From Streptomyces sp. NBC_01451 (GTDB lineage: Bacteria > Actinomycetota > Actinomycetes > Streptomycetales > Streptomycetaceae), in NCBI RefSeq assembly GCF_036227485.1, contig NZ_CP109479.1, forward strand, positions 7,626,001-7,690,000: a stretch of 64,000 nucleotides of DNA, given 5' to 3'. Position numbers and translations under genes: made by a program. Below the pieces are notes generated by a model. That model did not search any database and was not told where the DNA came from. It was given only the letters and a program-made list of their open reading frames with translations. Below are positions 26,080 through 36,150 of this stretch, piece after piece; the first letter of the stretch is position 1; each line of letters opens with the position of its first letter.

Positions 26080-26087
26080 GCGGGCGT

Positions 26088-26837
26088 TCACAACTTGCCG
26101 CCTCTGCCGCCGTCGCGCGGCGCGGGCGCGATGAGCGTGGAGAGGTACGGGAGCGGCTCACCGTCGAGTTCGGCGGCGGGCCGGATGGACTCGCCCGCCA
26201 GCCCCAGCGCCGACCCCCACACGGCGTCGCCGATCCGCCCGCTCTCCCGCAGCGCCTCGGCGACCTCCTGGGCCTGCCGCCCGAACTTGTACGCCACGAC
26301 GGTGCCCGGCCCGCCCAGAGCCTCCTTGAGGACAGCGGCCCCCGCGGTCACGGGTACGAGGGTGAGTGGCTCGGTCCCCTCGGTGAGCACGGCCCCCGAC
26401 CGCGCCGCCAGATCCTGCATCGCGGTGATACCGGGCACGGTCTCGATGACGGCGGAGGGCACCAGCTCCCCGATGGTGTGGGCGAGATAGGTGAACGTCG
26501 AGTACACGTTGGGGTCCCCGATGGTCGCGAAGGCGACGACGGAGTGCGCGCCGAGCAACTCGGCGACCCGGGCACCGGCCGCGTCCCAGGCAGCCTCGCG
26601 CCGCCCGTGGTCGGACCGCTCGTTGAGCGCGAAGACGACCCGGACGATCTTCTCGGCGCCCACGTAGTGCAGCACGGTGGCCTCGGCCCGCCCCCGCTCA
26701 AGGGTGTCCATCACGGGTACGACGACCACATCGGCGGCGCGCAGCGCGTTGACGCCCTTGACGGTCACCAGTTCGGGATCACCGGGCCCGACCCCGACCC
26801 CGATCAACCTGCTGCTGACGCTGCTCTCGCTGCTCAT
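26088..26837 (-). CDS. cobI: Precorrin-2 C20-methyltransferase
   Basis: 249 residues, tetrapyrrole methylase. LIGVGVGPGDPELVTVKGVN at the N-terminus, the IGDPNVYSTFTYLAHTI SAM-binding loop and the ETVPGITAMQDLAARSG block identify CobI/CbiL. It methylates C20 of precorrin-2 (or cobalt-precorrin-2) and commits the ring to B12. ATG 26837 overlaps the cobB stop (ATGA); a GTG four codons upstream is too close to the GGAGAG to be favoured. Last gene of the first tightly coupled group. Confidence 0.94.
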   Translation of the reverse strand: MSSESSVSSRLIGVGVGPGDPELVTVKGVNALRAADVVVVPVMDTLERGRAEATVLHYVGAEKIVRVVFALNERSDHGRREAAWDAAGARVAELLGAHSVVAFATIGDPNVYSTFTYLAHTIGELVPSAVIETVPGITAMQDLAARSGAVLTEGTEPLTLVPVTAGAAVLKEALGGPGTVVAYKFGRQAQEVAEALRESGRIGDAVWGSALGLAGESIRPAAELDGEPLPYLSTLIAPAPRDGGRGGKL

Positions 26838-28324
26838 GACGTCCGGCACCTCTCCACGAACCGACGGGCGACACCGGGCGCGGACGCCCAGTGCGTGTGC
26901 AGATAGCTCGCGTGCACACCGCGCTGTACAAACCCCTCGACCCGCCGTTCCGCACCCCGCACACCCCAGGCGGGAGCCGTCCCCGCCCCGGGCTCGACGA
27001 CGGTCCGATGGAACTCGTGCCCCCGCATCCGGGTACCGGCCACCGCGAGCGAACTGTCGCTCACGGCCACGGCGTCCCGATAGCCGAGGGTGAGCCGGTC
27101 ACTCATCCGGGCGGTGGCATCGAGCACCCCGCACATGGGCCGCCCGTCCAACTCCCGGCCCAGATACAGCAGCCCGGCACACTCGGCGGCAACGGGCGCA
27201 CCGCTCCCGGCGAGAGCGGCGACGGACTTGCGCAGCGGCTCGTTGGCGGACAGCTCAGCACCGAACACCTCGGGAAACCCACCCCCGATGACCAACCCGC
27301 GGGTCCCGTCAGGCAGTTGCTCATCCCGAAGCGGATCGAACACGACGACCTCGGCCCCGGCGGCCCGCAACAACTCGGCATGCTCGGCATAGGAAAAGGT
27401 GAAGGCGGCGCCGCCGGCAAGGGCGACGATCACCTCCGAAGCGCCGCCCGGCGCCTTCAGCCCGTCCGGCGTTTGAGGACGAGACCCGTTCAGGGCCGTA
27501 GGGGGGTCTGGGGGCGCAGCCCCCAGGGATGGGACGGGTAGGGGCGGCGGGGGCGAAGAAAACAACACCTCACCCGCATCCCACCCCGCACAAGCCAACG
27601 CCCCCGCCCCCCGGGCCAACCCCATCAACGCCTCAAGATCACACCCCGCCGAAACCTGCGCGGCCATGGCCGCGACAGCCGCCACCGCCTCCCCCCGCCG
27701 CTCGGCGACCGGCACCAGCCCCAGATGCCGAGAGGGCACATCCACCTGCGGAACCCGCCGAAGCACCCCCACCACAGGCACCCCCACCGACTCCAACGCC
27801 TCCCGCAGCATCTCCTCGTGCCGATCCGACGCGACCTTGTTGAGGATCACGCCCCCGACCCGCACCTCCGGATCCCACGACACGAACCCGTGCACGAGCG
27901 CCGCCACGGACCGGGACTGCGAAGACGCGTCGACGACGAGCACCACCGGCGCCCGCAGCAACTTGGCCACCTGGGCCGTGGACGCGAGCTCCCCCTCGCC
28001 CGCGGCCCCGTCGTACAGCCCCATCACGCCCTCGACCACGGCGATGTCGCATCCCCGCGCCCCGTACACGAACAGCGGTCCCACCAACTCGGGCCCGCAC
28101 ATGTACGCGTCGAGGTTCCGCCCCACCCGCCCGGTGGCGAGCGCGTGATACCCGGGGTCGATGTAGTCCGGCCCCACCTTGTGCGGGGACACGGCGAGCC
28201 CCCGCGCGGCGAACGCGGCCATCAACCCCGTGGCAACGGTGGTCTTGCCGCTGCCCGAGGAGGGCGCGGCGACGACCAGCCGGGGCACGGACCCGGACGA
28301 CACGGAGGCGGACGCGGACGTCAC
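26834..28324 (-). CDS. cobB: Cobyrinate a,c-diamide synthase with an in-frame repeat-derived linker
   Basis: 496 residues. ATP-dependent glutamine amidotransferase amidating the a and c acetates. N-terminal dethiobiotin-synthetase-like domain (about 1-245; VVAAPSSGSGKTTVATGLMA P-loop, VGPDYIDPGYH, VVEGVMGLYDG) and C-terminal class I amidotransferase (about 296-490; nucleophile Cys in PVAAECAGLLYL, His in HASYLHTHW). Residues about 261-291 (from PSLGAAPPDPP to GLKAPGG) are encoded by a dispersed intergenic-type repeat, so the linker is longer than usual. GTG 28324 overlaps the cobO stop. Confidence 0.94.
   Translation of the reverse strand: MTSASASVSSGSVPRLVVAAPSSGSGKTTVATGLMAAFAARGLAVSPHKVGPDYIDPGYHALATGRVGRNLDAYMCGPELVGPLFVYGARGCDIAVVEGVMGLYDGAAGEGELASTAQVAKLLRAPVVLVVDASSQSRSVAALVHGFVSWDPEVRVGGVILNKVASDRHEEMLREALESVGVPVVGVLRRVPQVDVPSRHLGLVPVAERRGEAVAAVAAMAAQVSAGCDLEALMGLARGAGALACAGWDAGEVLFSSPPPPLPVPSLGAAPPDPPTALNGSRPQTPDGLKAPGGASEVIVALAGGAAFTFSYAEHAELLRAAGAEVVVFDPLRDEQLPDGTRGLVIGGGFPEVFGAELSANEPLRKSVAALAGSGAPVAAECAGLLYLGRELDGRPMCGVLDATARMSDRLTLGYRDAVAVSDSSLAVAGTRMRGHEFHRTVVEPGAGTAPAWGVRGAERRVEGFVQRGVHASYLHTHWASAPGVARRFVERCRTS
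27450..27537. repeat. Dispersed palindromic repeat lying inside the cobB coding sequence
   Basis: On the plus strand it reads TCAGCCCGTCCGGCGTTTGA..., then GGGGGGTCTGGGGGCGCAGC and CCCCAGGGATGG. It contains the perfect hairpin CTGGGGG-CGCAG-CCCCCAG (27508-27526). It aligns with the reverse complement of the intergenic element at 19130-19220 over about 85 bp with few differences. It is read in frame by cobB without a stop. Confidence 0.88.
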
Positions 28325-28920
28325 CACTCGATTCCCCGCTGCCCCTTCTGCCCGGTGTCCATCGGATGCTTGACCTTGGACATGTCGGTCACCAGATCCG
28401 CGAACTCCACCAGCTTCTCCGGGGCGTTGCGCCCGGTGATCACCACATGCTGGTTCCCGGGCCGGTCCCGCAACACGGCGACGACCTCGTCGACGTCGAC
28501 CCATCCCCAGTGCATGGGATAGGCGAACTCGTCCAGCACGTACAGCTTGTACGTCTCGGCGGCGAGATCCCGCTTGACCTGCTCCCAGCCCTCCCGGGCC
28601 TTCTCCTCGTTGTCGAGCTGCTCGTCGCGCTGGACCCAGGACCAGCCCTCGCCCATCTTGTGCCAGTCGACTGTCCCGCCCTCGCCGCTGGCCCCCAGCA
28701 CCCGCAGCGCGTTCTCTTCCCCCACCTTCCACTTCGCCGACTTGACGAACTGGAACACCCCGATGGGCCACCCCTGGTTCCAGGCGCGCAGAGCGAGCCC
28801 GAAAGCGGCGGTCGACTTGCCCTTCCCGATCCCCGTGTGCACGACGACGAGCGGCCGGTTACGCCGCTGCCTGGTCGTCAGTCCGTCGTCCGGTACGACA
28901 CTCGGCTGTCCCTGCGGCAT
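28321..28920 (-). CDS. cobO: Cob(I)yrinic acid a,c-diamide adenosyltransferase (corrinoid adenosyltransferase)
   Basis: 199 residues, CobA/CobO-type P-loop enzyme adding the 5'-deoxyadenosyl group to Co(I) corrinoids. P-loop HTGIGKGKST (28-37), FQFVKSAKWKVGEENAL, LYVLDEFAYPMHWGWVD and VVITGRNAPEKLVEFADLVT are full family motifs, and the size is normal. ATG 28920 overlaps the TAA of the ChlI/ChlD gene (TAATG), and its own TGA overlaps the cobB start, so it is tightly coupled in the operon. Confidence 0.96.
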   Translation of the reverse strand: MPQGQPSVVPDDGLTTRQRRNRPLVVVHTGIGKGKSTAAFGLALRAWNQGWPIGVFQFVKSAKWKVGEENALRVLGASGEGGTVDWHKMGEGWSWVQRDEQLDNEEKAREGWEQVKRDLAAETYKLYVLDEFAYPMHWGWVDVDEVVAVLRDRPGNQHVVITGRNAPEKLVEFADLVTDMSKVKHPMDTGQKGQRGIEW

Positions 28921-30953
28921 TACGCGGCCCTCCTCGAAGTCCCCTGCACATCCCTCACCAGACCGGCGATGGAGTCCGCCCGCAACTCGTCGAGCGTCAC
29001 GGCCGTACCTCCCAGCTCACCCGCGAGCTGCCCGGCGAGTCCCAGCCGTACCGGCCCGGACTCGCAGTCGACGACCACGGAGGCGATCCCCTCGGCGGCG
29101 AACAGGCGAGCCGCCCGCCCGGCCTGCGCGACGGGCTCCGGACCACCCGTGGCCCGCCCGTCGGTCACGACCACCACCAGCGCCCGCCGGGCCGGATCCC
29201 GCATCCGCTCGACCCGGAGCACGTCGTGCGCCTTCAGCAGCCCCGCCGCGATCGGCGTACGCCCTCCGGTCGGCAGCGACTCCAGCCGGACGGCCGCCGC
29301 GTCCACGGACGAGGTCGGCGGCAGAGCGACATCGGCCGCCGCCCCGCGGAACGTCACGAGCCCCACCTTGTCCCGCCGCTGATAGGCGTCGAGCAGGAGC
29401 GACAGCACAGCGCCCTTGACGGCACTCATCCGCTGCCGGGCCGCCATCGACCCCGAGGCGTCGACGACGAACAGCACGAGATTCCCCTCGCGCCCCTCCC
29501 GCGTCGCCTGCCGCAGATCGTCCCGCCGCACCACCAGCCCGCGCCCGACCCGTCCCCGCGCCAGCTGGTGCGGCGCGGCGGCCTGCACGGTGGCCGCCAG
29601 GTGCAGCTTGGTGAGCGCCCCCTGAGGCCGCCGGGACCCCGTGGTCCGCCCCCGCTCGGTCCGCGCCCGCGACCGCCGCCCGGCAGCACCCTCACCCACA
29701 CCGGGCACGCTCAGCACCTTGGTACGGAAGGGCTCACCGGCCCGTACGGGCTGCTGCTCGCCGGAGCCGGGCCCCGAGGGCTGCGGCTCCCCGCCCTCCC
29801 CGGCGGCCTCTGGCCGCGCGCCGGCGTCGTCCCCCTGCGGCCCGTCGGACTCGGGGGCCTGACCACCGCCCCCGGGCCCGTCCGGCCCGGGGTCAGGGTC
29901 CGGGTCCGGATCCTCGTCCCCACCGTCCGCCCCCGGGCCCTGGCCGCCGAACTCCTCCAGCGTCTCGTCGAGCTTGTTCTCGTCAAGTCCCGGCGCGTCA
30001 AAGGGATTCCGCCGCCTCCGGTGCGGCAGGGCGAGCAACGCGGCCTGCCGCACATCCTCCGCGAGCACGTCGGTACGTCCGTCCCAGGCGGCCAGCGCGA
30101 CCGCGGTCCGCGCCATCACGATGTCGGCGCGCATCCCGTCCACCTCGAAGGCGGCACAGGTCGCGGCGATCTGCCGGAGCGCCCCGTCGCCCAGCCGCAC
30201 GGACGGCAACAGCTCCCGCGCGGCGACGATCCGGGCCCGTACGGCGGACTCCTCGTCGGCCCACCGCGCGGCGAACCCGGCGGGATCGTCGTCGTACGCC
30301 AGCCGCCGCCGCACGACCTCGACACGCTGGTCGGGCTCCCGCGAGGCCGCGACCTCGACGGTCAGCCCGAACCGGTCGAGCAGCTGCGGCCGAAGCTCAC
30401 CCTCCTCGGGGTTCATGGTCCCGACGAGCAGGAACTTCGCCGCATGCCGTACGGAGACACCCTCACGTTCGACGTAGGAGGCACCCATGGCGGCGGCGTC
30501 CAGCAGCAGGTCGACGAGATGGTCGTGAAGAAGGTTGACCTCGTCGACGTACAGGATCCCGCGGTGCGCGTCGGCCAGCAGGCCCGGCTCGAACGCCTTC
30601 ACGCCCTCCGCGAGCGCCCGCTCGATGTCGAGGGCGCCGACAAGCCGGTCCTCGGACGCGCCGACCGGCAGCTCGACCATACGGGCGGCCCGGGACTCGT
30701 GGGCCCCGGCCTCGTGCGGCCCGTCGGGGCAGGCCGGATCGGGCCCTCCCGGATCGCACGAGAACCGGCACCCGGCGACGACATCGACCGCGGGCAGCAG
30801 CACCGAAAGGGCGCGCACGGCGGTGGACTTGGCGGTGCCCTTCTCGCCGCGCACGAGCACACCGCCCACCGCCGGTGAGACGGCGTTCAGCAGCAGCGCG
30901 AGCCGCAGGTCGTCCTGGCCGACGACGGCCGTGAACGGAAAGGGGGTACTCAC
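28920..30953 (-). CDS. ChlI/ChlD-type AAA+ and VWA fusion, cobaltochelatase partner of CobN
   Basis: 677 residues. N-terminal MoxR/ChlI-like AAA+ ATPase (about 1-345): GEKGTAKST (36-44) Walker A, GILYVDEVNLLHDHLVDLLL Walker B region, VGTMNPEEGELRPQLLDRFG. A disordered acidic linker (about 350-440, DEDPDPDPDPGPDGPGGG) follows, then a VWA domain (about 490-670) with MIDAS VVDASGSMAARQR. Bacteria without CobS/CobT use such ChlID proteins to power CobN-driven cobalt insertion into hydrogenobyrinate diamide. GTG 30953 overlaps the cobN stop; GGAGGG lies upstream. Confidence 0.92.
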   Translation of the reverse strand: MSTPFPFTAVVGQDDLRLALLLNAVSPAVGGVLVRGEKGTAKSTAVRALSVLLPAVDVVAGCRFSCDPGGPDPACPDGPHEAGAHESRAARMVELPVGASEDRLVGALDIERALAEGVKAFEPGLLADAHRGILYVDEVNLLHDHLVDLLLDAAAMGASYVEREGVSVRHAAKFLLVGTMNPEEGELRPQLLDRFGLTVEVAASREPDQRVEVVRRRLAYDDDPAGFAARWADEESAVRARIVAARELLPSVRLGDGALRQIAATCAAFEVDGMRADIVMARTAVALAAWDGRTDVLAEDVRQAALLALPHRRRRNPFDAPGLDENKLDETLEEFGGQGPGADGGDEDPDPDPDPGPDGPGGGGQAPESDGPQGDDAGARPEAAGEGGEPQPSGPGSGEQQPVRAGEPFRTKVLSVPGVGEGAAGRRSRARTERGRTTGSRRPQGALTKLHLAATVQAAAPHQLARGRVGRGLVVRRDDLRQATREGREGNLVLFVVDASGSMAARQRMSAVKGAVLSLLLDAYQRRDKVGLVTFRGAAADVALPPTSSVDAAAVRLESLPTGGRTPIAAGLLKAHDVLRVERMRDPARRALVVVVTDGRATGGPEPVAQAGRAARLFAAEGIASVVVDCESGPVRLGLAGQLAGELGGTAVTLDELRADSIAGLVRDVQGTSRRAA

Positions 30954-33900
30954 TTGTCGTCGCCCTCCAGATCGCCTTCGAGCTCCAGGTAGGTCGCGCG
31001 CAGCCGCTCGATCGTGTCGGCGTCCGGCTCGGCCCACAACCCACGGTCGGCGGCCTCCAGCAACCGCTCCGTGATCCCGCGCAGCGCCCACGGGTTGGAC
31101 TTCTTCATGAAGTCCCGGTTCTCGTGGTCGAAGACGTACTCGGCGCTGAGCTTCTCGTACATCCAGTCGTCCACGACCCCTGCCGTGGCGTCGTACCCGA
31201 AGAGGTAGTCCACGGTCGCGGCCATCTCGAACGCGCCCTTGTAGCCGTGCCGCCGCATCGCCGCCATCCAGCGCGGGTTGACCACCCGGGCGCGGAACAC
31301 CCGGTGGGTCTCCTCGCCCAGCGTGCGCGTCTTCACCTGGTCGGGAGTCGCGGAGTCACCGACGTACGCCTCGGGGCTCGACCCCGTCAGGTGCCGCACC
31401 ATCGCGACCATGCCGCCGTGGTACTGGAAGTAGTCGTCGGCGTCGACCAGGTCGTGCTCGCGCGTGTCGACGTTCTTCGCCGCCACCGCGATCCGCCGGA
31501 ACGCCGTCTCCATGTCACCCCGGGCAGCCCGCCCGTCCAGCCCGCGCCCGTAGGCGTAGCCGCCCCACACCGCGTACACCTCGGCGAGGTCGGCGTCGCT
31601 GCGCCAGTTCCGCGCGTCGATCAGCGGCAGCAGCCCGGCACCGTAGGCACCCGGCTTCGACCCGAAGATACGGGCCGTGGCCCGCCGCCGGTCGCCGTGC
31701 CCGGCGGCGTCGGCGTCCACGTGGGCCCGCACGAAGTTGGACTCGGCCGGCTCGTCCAGGTCCGCCACAGCCCGCACCGCGTCGTCGATCAGCCCGACCA
31801 CGTGCGGGAACGCGTCCCGGAAGAACCCGGAGATGCGGACGGTGACGTCGATACGGGGCCGCCCCAGCTCCGCCACCGGCACCACCTCGAACCCGGTCAC
31901 CCGCCTCGACGCGTCGTCCCACACCGGACGGCAGCCCAGCAGCGCCAGGATCTCGGCGATGTCGTCGCCCTGGGTCCGCATGGCCGACGTGCCCCAGACC
32001 GTCAGGCCCACGGACGTCGGGTACTCGCCGTTGTCGGTCAGATAGCGCTGCACGAGCGAGTCGGCGAGCGCCTGTCCGACCTCCCAACTCAGCCTGGACG
32101 GAATGGCCTTGGGGTCGACGGAGTAGAAGTTGCGGCCGGTCGGCAGGACGTTGACGAGTCCGCGGGTGGGCGAGCCCGAGGGCCCCGCCGGGACATAGCC
32201 GCCGTCAAGTGCCTTGAGGATGTGGGTGATCTCGTCCGTCGTACGGGCCAGCCGGGGCACCACCTCACGGCAGGCGAACTCCAACACCGCGACGGCGTCC
32301 GGAAGTTCGAGACCGATGACGTCACGCACGAGGGCGGGAACCGTCGCGGCCTCCCACGCCCGCTCCTCCATGCCCTCCGCGAGCCGCCGGCACAGCTGCT
32401 CCAGCAGGTCGATGGCGTCGGCGGCCGAACGCGCCGGCCCCTCGACGAGATCCGTCAGCTCGGCCGACAGCTTCATCGGGGCGCCCGGCTCGGCCAGCAA
32501 CTCCTTCTCGACCAGCCCGAAGTGCTCGGCGAGACAGGCCCGCAGACCCGGCAGCGCGTTCGCCGTACCGCCCCACACCTGCGAGGCGCGCAGCACGGCC
32601 AGGACGAGGTTCACGCGCGGCTCGGCCTCCGGACCGCCGCCGAGAATGTGCAGGCCGTCCCGGATCTGCACGTCCTTGATCTCGCACAGGTAGCCGTCGA
32701 TGTGCATGACGAACTCGTCGAACGCGTCGTCGTCCGGCTGGTCGTCCACATGCAGGTCGTGATGCAGTTCGGCCGCTTTGACGAGCGTCCAGATCTGCGC
32801 GCGCACCGCGGGCGCCTTCGTCGGGTCGAGGTCGGAGACGAGCGCGTACTCGTCGAGGAGCTGCTCCAGCTTCGCCAGGTCGCCGTACGTGTCCGCGCGT
32901 GCCATCGGCGGTACGAGGTGGTCGACGACCGTGGCGTGCCCGCGCCGCTTGGCCTGGGTGCCCTCACCGGGGTCGTTGACGATGAACGGGTAGACGAGGG
33001 GGAGTTCACCGAGCACGGCGTCCGGCCCGCACCCGCGACTCAGCCCAAGTCCCTTGCCGGGCAGCCATTCCATGGTGCCGTGCTTGCCCATGTGGACGAT
33101 CGCGTCCGCGCCGAACGAGGACTCCAGCCACCGGTAGGCGGCCATGTAGTGGTGGGACGGCGGCATGTCCGGGTCGTGGTAGATCGCGATCGGGTTCTCG
33201 CCGAAGCCGCGCGGCGGCTGGATCATCACGACGACGTTCCCGAACTGGAGGGACGCCAGGACGATGTCGTCCCCGTCGACGTACAGGCTGCCCGGAGGCT
33301 CGCCCCACGCCTCCAGCATGCCGTCCCGCATCCCGCTGTCGAGCTTGTCGAACCAGGCCTGGTAGTCGGCCAGCGGGACGCGCGCGGGCGCGGCGGCCAG
33401 CTGGTCCTCCGTCAGCCACTCCACGTCGTGACCGCCGGCCGCGATGAGCCGGTGGATCAACTCGTCCCCGTTGTCCGGGTATTCGGTGAGGGAGTACCCG
33501 GCGGCGCGCAGCGCGTCCAGCACCCGTACCGCCGACGCGGGAGTGTCGAGTCCCACCGCGTTGCCGACCCGGGAGTGCTTCGTCGGGTAGGCGGTGAAGA
33601 CGAGTGCGAGCTTCTTCTCGGCGTTCGGCCTGTACTTCAACCGGGCGTGCCGTACGGCGATTCCGGCGACGCGGGCGGCCCGCTCGGGGTCGGCGACGTA
33701 CACGGGTACGCCACCGGGGCCGTCCTCCTTGAAGGAGAACGGCACGGTGATCAGGCGGCCGTCGAACTCGGGGATCGCGACCTGCATCGCCGCGTCCATG
33801 GGGGAGAGGGCGGCGTCGGACGCGTCCCACGTGGCTCTCGACGACGTGAGGCAGAGCCCTTGCAGCACAGGCACGTCGAGGTCGGCGAGCGCCCCGATGT

Positions 33901-34606
33901 CCCAGGCCTCCTCGTCACCGCCGGCCGACGCCTCCGAGGCGTGCGTACCGCCGGCGGCGAGAACGGTGGCGACCAGGGCGTCGGCACCGGCGAGCAGCTC
34001 GTACAGGCCCGCGTCCGCCCCGCGCAGTGAACCGCAGTACACGGGAAGGGCGTTGGCGCCCCGCGCCTCGATCGCGTCGCACAGCGTGTCGACGAACCCG
34101 GTGTTGCCGCTGAGCTCGTGGGCCCGGTAGAAGAGCACCCCGATGGTCGGACGGCCGCTCTCCCGCGCGTACGAGCCGTGCACCCCGTACTCGGGCATCT
34201 TCTGCGGCTCGACGAACCCCTCACCGGTCAGCAGCACGGTGTCGGACAGGAACCGCGCCATCTCCACGAGGTTGGCGGGGCCGCCCTCGATGAGATAGCG
34301 CAGCGCCTCCGCGACCACCCCGGCGGGCACCGACGACTCGGCCATCAACTCGGCGTCCGGCACGGTCTCCCCGCCGAGCAGCACGGTCGGCACACCGGCG
34401 CTCTTCAGGTAGGCGAGCCCGTCCTCCCAGGCCCGCTTCCCGCCCAGCAGCCGCACGACGGCGATGTCCGCGCCCTCGACCAGCGCGGGCAGCTCCTCCG
34501 TGACATCCACCCGGGTCGGATTGCCGATCCGGTACGAGGCACCGGCGGCGGCCCGGGCCGCCAGCAGGTCCGTGTCGGCGGTCGACAACAACAACACTGT
34601 GCTCAT
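30950..34606 (-). CDS. cobN: Cobaltochelatase large subunit
   Basis: 1218 residues, CobN/BchH-family subunit that inserts Co(II) into hydrogenobyrinic acid a,c-diamide with ATP. Typical stretches are [60 protein letters not shown] and [19 protein letters not shown], with [20 protein letters not shown] and [20 protein letters not shown] toward the end. Length is normal. ATG overlaps the cobQ stop (ATGA); its stop overlaps the ChlI/ChlD partner start, which supports joint assembly of one chelatase. Confidence 0.96.
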   Translation of the reverse strand: MSTVLLLSTADTDLLAARAAAGASYRIGNPTRVDVTEELPALVEGADIAVVRLLGGKRAWEDGLAYLKSAGVPTVLLGGETVPDAELMAESSVPAGVVAEALRYLIEGGPANLVEMARFLSDTVLLTGEGFVEPQKMPEYGVHGSYARESGRPTIGVLFYRAHELSGNTGFVDTLCDAIEARGANALPVYCGSLRGADAGLYELLAGADALVATVLAAGGTHASEASAGGDEEAWDIGALADLDVPVLQGLCLTSSRATWDASDAALSPMDAAMQVAIPEFDGRLITVPFSFKEDGPGGVPVYVADPERAARVAGIAVRHARLKYRPNAEKKLALVFTAYPTKHSRVGNAVGLDTPASAVRVLDALRAAGYSLTEYPDNGDELIHRLIAAGGHDVEWLTEDQLAAAPARVPLADYQAWFDKLDSGMRDGMLEAWGEPPGSLYVDGDDIVLASLQFGNVVVMIQPPRGFGENPIAIYHDPDMPPSHHYMAAYRWLESSFGADAIVHMGKHGTMEWLPGKGLGLSRGCGPDAVLGELPLVYPFIVNDPGEGTQAKRRGHATVVDHLVPPMARADTYGDLAKLEQLLDEYALVSDLDPTKAPAVRAQIWTLVKAAELHHDLHVDDQPDDDAFDEFVMHIDGYLCEIKDVQIRDGLHILGGGPEAEPRVNLVLAVLRASQVWGGTANALPGLRACLAEHFGLVEKELLAEPGAPMKLSAELTDLVEGPARSAADAIDLLEQLCRRLAEGMEERAWEAATVPALVRDVIGLELPDAVAVLEFACREVVPRLARTTDEITHILKALDGGYVPAGPSGSPTRGLVNVLPTGRNFYSVDPKAIPSRLSWEVGQALADSLVQRYLTDNGEYPTSVGLTVWGTSAMRTQGDDIAEILALLGCRPVWDDASRRVTGFEVVPVAELGRPRIDVTVRISGFFRDAFPHVVGLIDDAVRAVADLDEPAESNFVRAHVDADAAGHGDRRRATARIFGSKPGAYGAGLLPLIDARNWRSDADLAEVYAVWGGYAYGRGLDGRAARGDMETAFRRIAVAAKNVDTREHDLVDADDYFQYHGGMVAMVRHLTGSSPEAYVGDSATPDQVKTRTLGEETHRVFRARVVNPRWMAAMRRHGYKGAFEMAATVDYLFGYDATAGVVDDWMYEKLSAEYVFDHENRDFMKKSNPWALRGITERLLEAADRGLWAEPDADTIERLRATYLELEGDLEGDDK

Positions 34607-36150
34607 GCGGGCGCTCCCGGTGGAATGAAAGGCAGTCCTTGCGGCGCGCCCGACTCGATGAGCCGCCAGAGCGCGTCGGTGTCCGCGTGCTGTTCGACGA
34701 GATCGCCGAGCAGGTCGAGCTGTTCCTCGCGCAGCGCGGCGAAGGAGGTGTCGGGGGCCGGGACGAAGCGGCGGCCCGCGGCGGCGGCCACCTCGCGCAG
34801 GAACGCCCGCCGGAACCCGTCGGATTCGAGCGAGCCGTGCCAGTGCGTGCCCCAGACGCTCCCGACCCGGCACCCGTCCAGACTGTGTCCATTGCCATCA
34901 GAGATGAACCGATCGCCTCCGGTGACCTCGGCGACCCCGTGATGGATCTCGTACCCCTCGACCTGTTCGCCGAGGGCGGTGCCGACGGGCCGGGTGAGGG
35001 TCTTCTCGCGGGCGAACCGCACCCGGACGGGAAGGACCCCGAGCCCTTCGACATGGCCCTGCCGGCTCTCGACGTCGTCCTCGATGTGCTCGCCGAGAAC
35101 CTGGAACCCGCCGCAGATGCCGAGCACGGGCCGCCCCTCGGCGGCCCGGCGCACGACGGCGTCCGCGAGCCCGCGCTCACGCAGCCACGCCAGCGCCTTC
35201 ACGGTTCCCCGCGTCCCGGGGATGACGACGAGGTCGGCGTCGGCCAGTTCCTCCGGCCGGTCCACGAACCGCACCACGACACCCGGTTCGGCGGCGAGGG
35301 CGTCCACGTCGGTGAAGTTGGACATCAGCGGGACCGCGCACACGGCGACCCGCAGCACGTCCTCCCCGACGGGCGGGGCGACGTTCGACTCCCGGACCGT
35401 CCCCCGCAGCGAGATCCGCAGCCCGTCCTCCTCGTCGATGCCGAGCCCGTGCCGGAAGGGCAGCACGCCGTAGGTCGGCCGTCCGGTGAGCCCGAGCAGC
35501 ATGTCGAGCCCAGGTTCGAGCAGGCTGACGTCCCCGCGGAACTTGTTGACGAGGAACCCGGCCACGAGCGCCTGGTCCTCGGGGGACAGCAGGGCGACCG
35601 TCCCGAAGAAGGAGGCGAAGACCCCGCCCCGGTCGATGTCGCCGACGACGAGCACCGGGAGCCGGGCATTGCGCGCGATCCCCATGTTGACGATGTCGGT
35701 CCGCCGCAGATTGATCTCGGCCGGACTCCCGGCCCCCTCACAGATCACCGCGTCATACGTGCCCCGCAGTTCGGCGAGGCACTCCAGCACGGTCCCCAGA
35801 AGCCGCTGCTGCCGCCCCCCGTGATACCCACGCGCACTCATCTCGCCCACCGGCTTCCCCATGAGCACGACCTGACTGCTCCGGTCGCCCCCCGGCTTCA
35901 GCAGTACGGGATTCATGAGCGCCGTCGGCTCGATCCGGCACGCCTGCGCCTGCATGGCCTGCGCCCGCCCGATCTCCGCACCCTCCCGTGTGACGAAGGA
36001 GTTGAGGGACATGTTCTGCGCCTTGAACGGCGCGACCTTGACCCCCTGCCGCACCAGCCACCGGCAGATCCCGGCGGTCACGACACTCTTGCCGGCGTCG
36101 GAGGTGGTCCCGGCGACGAGCAGCCCACCACCCATGGCCCCACCACTCAT
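34603..36150 (-). CDS. cobQ: Adenosylcobyric acid synthase
   Basis: 515 residues, glutamine amidotransferase amidating side chains b, d, e and g. N-terminal ATPase domain with GTTSDAGKS (14-22), [41 protein letters not shown]-terminal GATase domain with nucleophile Cys in [14 protein letters not shown] (near 346) and the closing [19 protein letters not shown] histidine motif. ATG 36150 overlaps the cobD stop and its stop overlaps the cobN start. Confidence 0.96.
   Translation of the reverse strand: MSGGAMGGGLLVAGTTSDAGKSVVTAGICRWLVRQGVKVAPFKAQNMSLNSFVTREGAEIGRAQAMQAQACRIEPTALMNPVLLKPGGDRSSQVVLMGKPVGEMSARGYHGGRQQRLLGTVLECLAELRGTYDAVICEGAGSPAEINLRRTDIVNMGIARNARLPVLVVGDIDRGGVFASFFGTVALLSPEDQALVAGFLVNKFRGDVSLLEPGLDMLLGLTGRPTYGVLPFRHGLGIDEEDGLRISLRGTVRESNVAPPVGEDVLRVAVCAVPLMSNFTDVDALAAEPGVVVRFVDRPEELADADLVVIPGTRGTVKALAWLRERGLADAVVRRAAEGRPVLGICGGFQVLGEHIEDDVESRQGHVEGLGVLPVRVRFAREKTLTRPVGTALGEQVEGYEIHHGVAEVTGGDRFISDGNGHSLDGCRVGSVWGTHWHGSLESDGFRRAFLREVAAAAGRRFVPAPDTSFAALREEQLDLLGDLVEQHADTDALWRLIESGAPQGLPFIPPGAPA

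Noticed and set aside
31124..34030. A 968-codon open frame on the plus strand opposite cobN
   Set aside because: Same reason: antisense to cobN, no recognisable domain, composition typical of a shadow frame.
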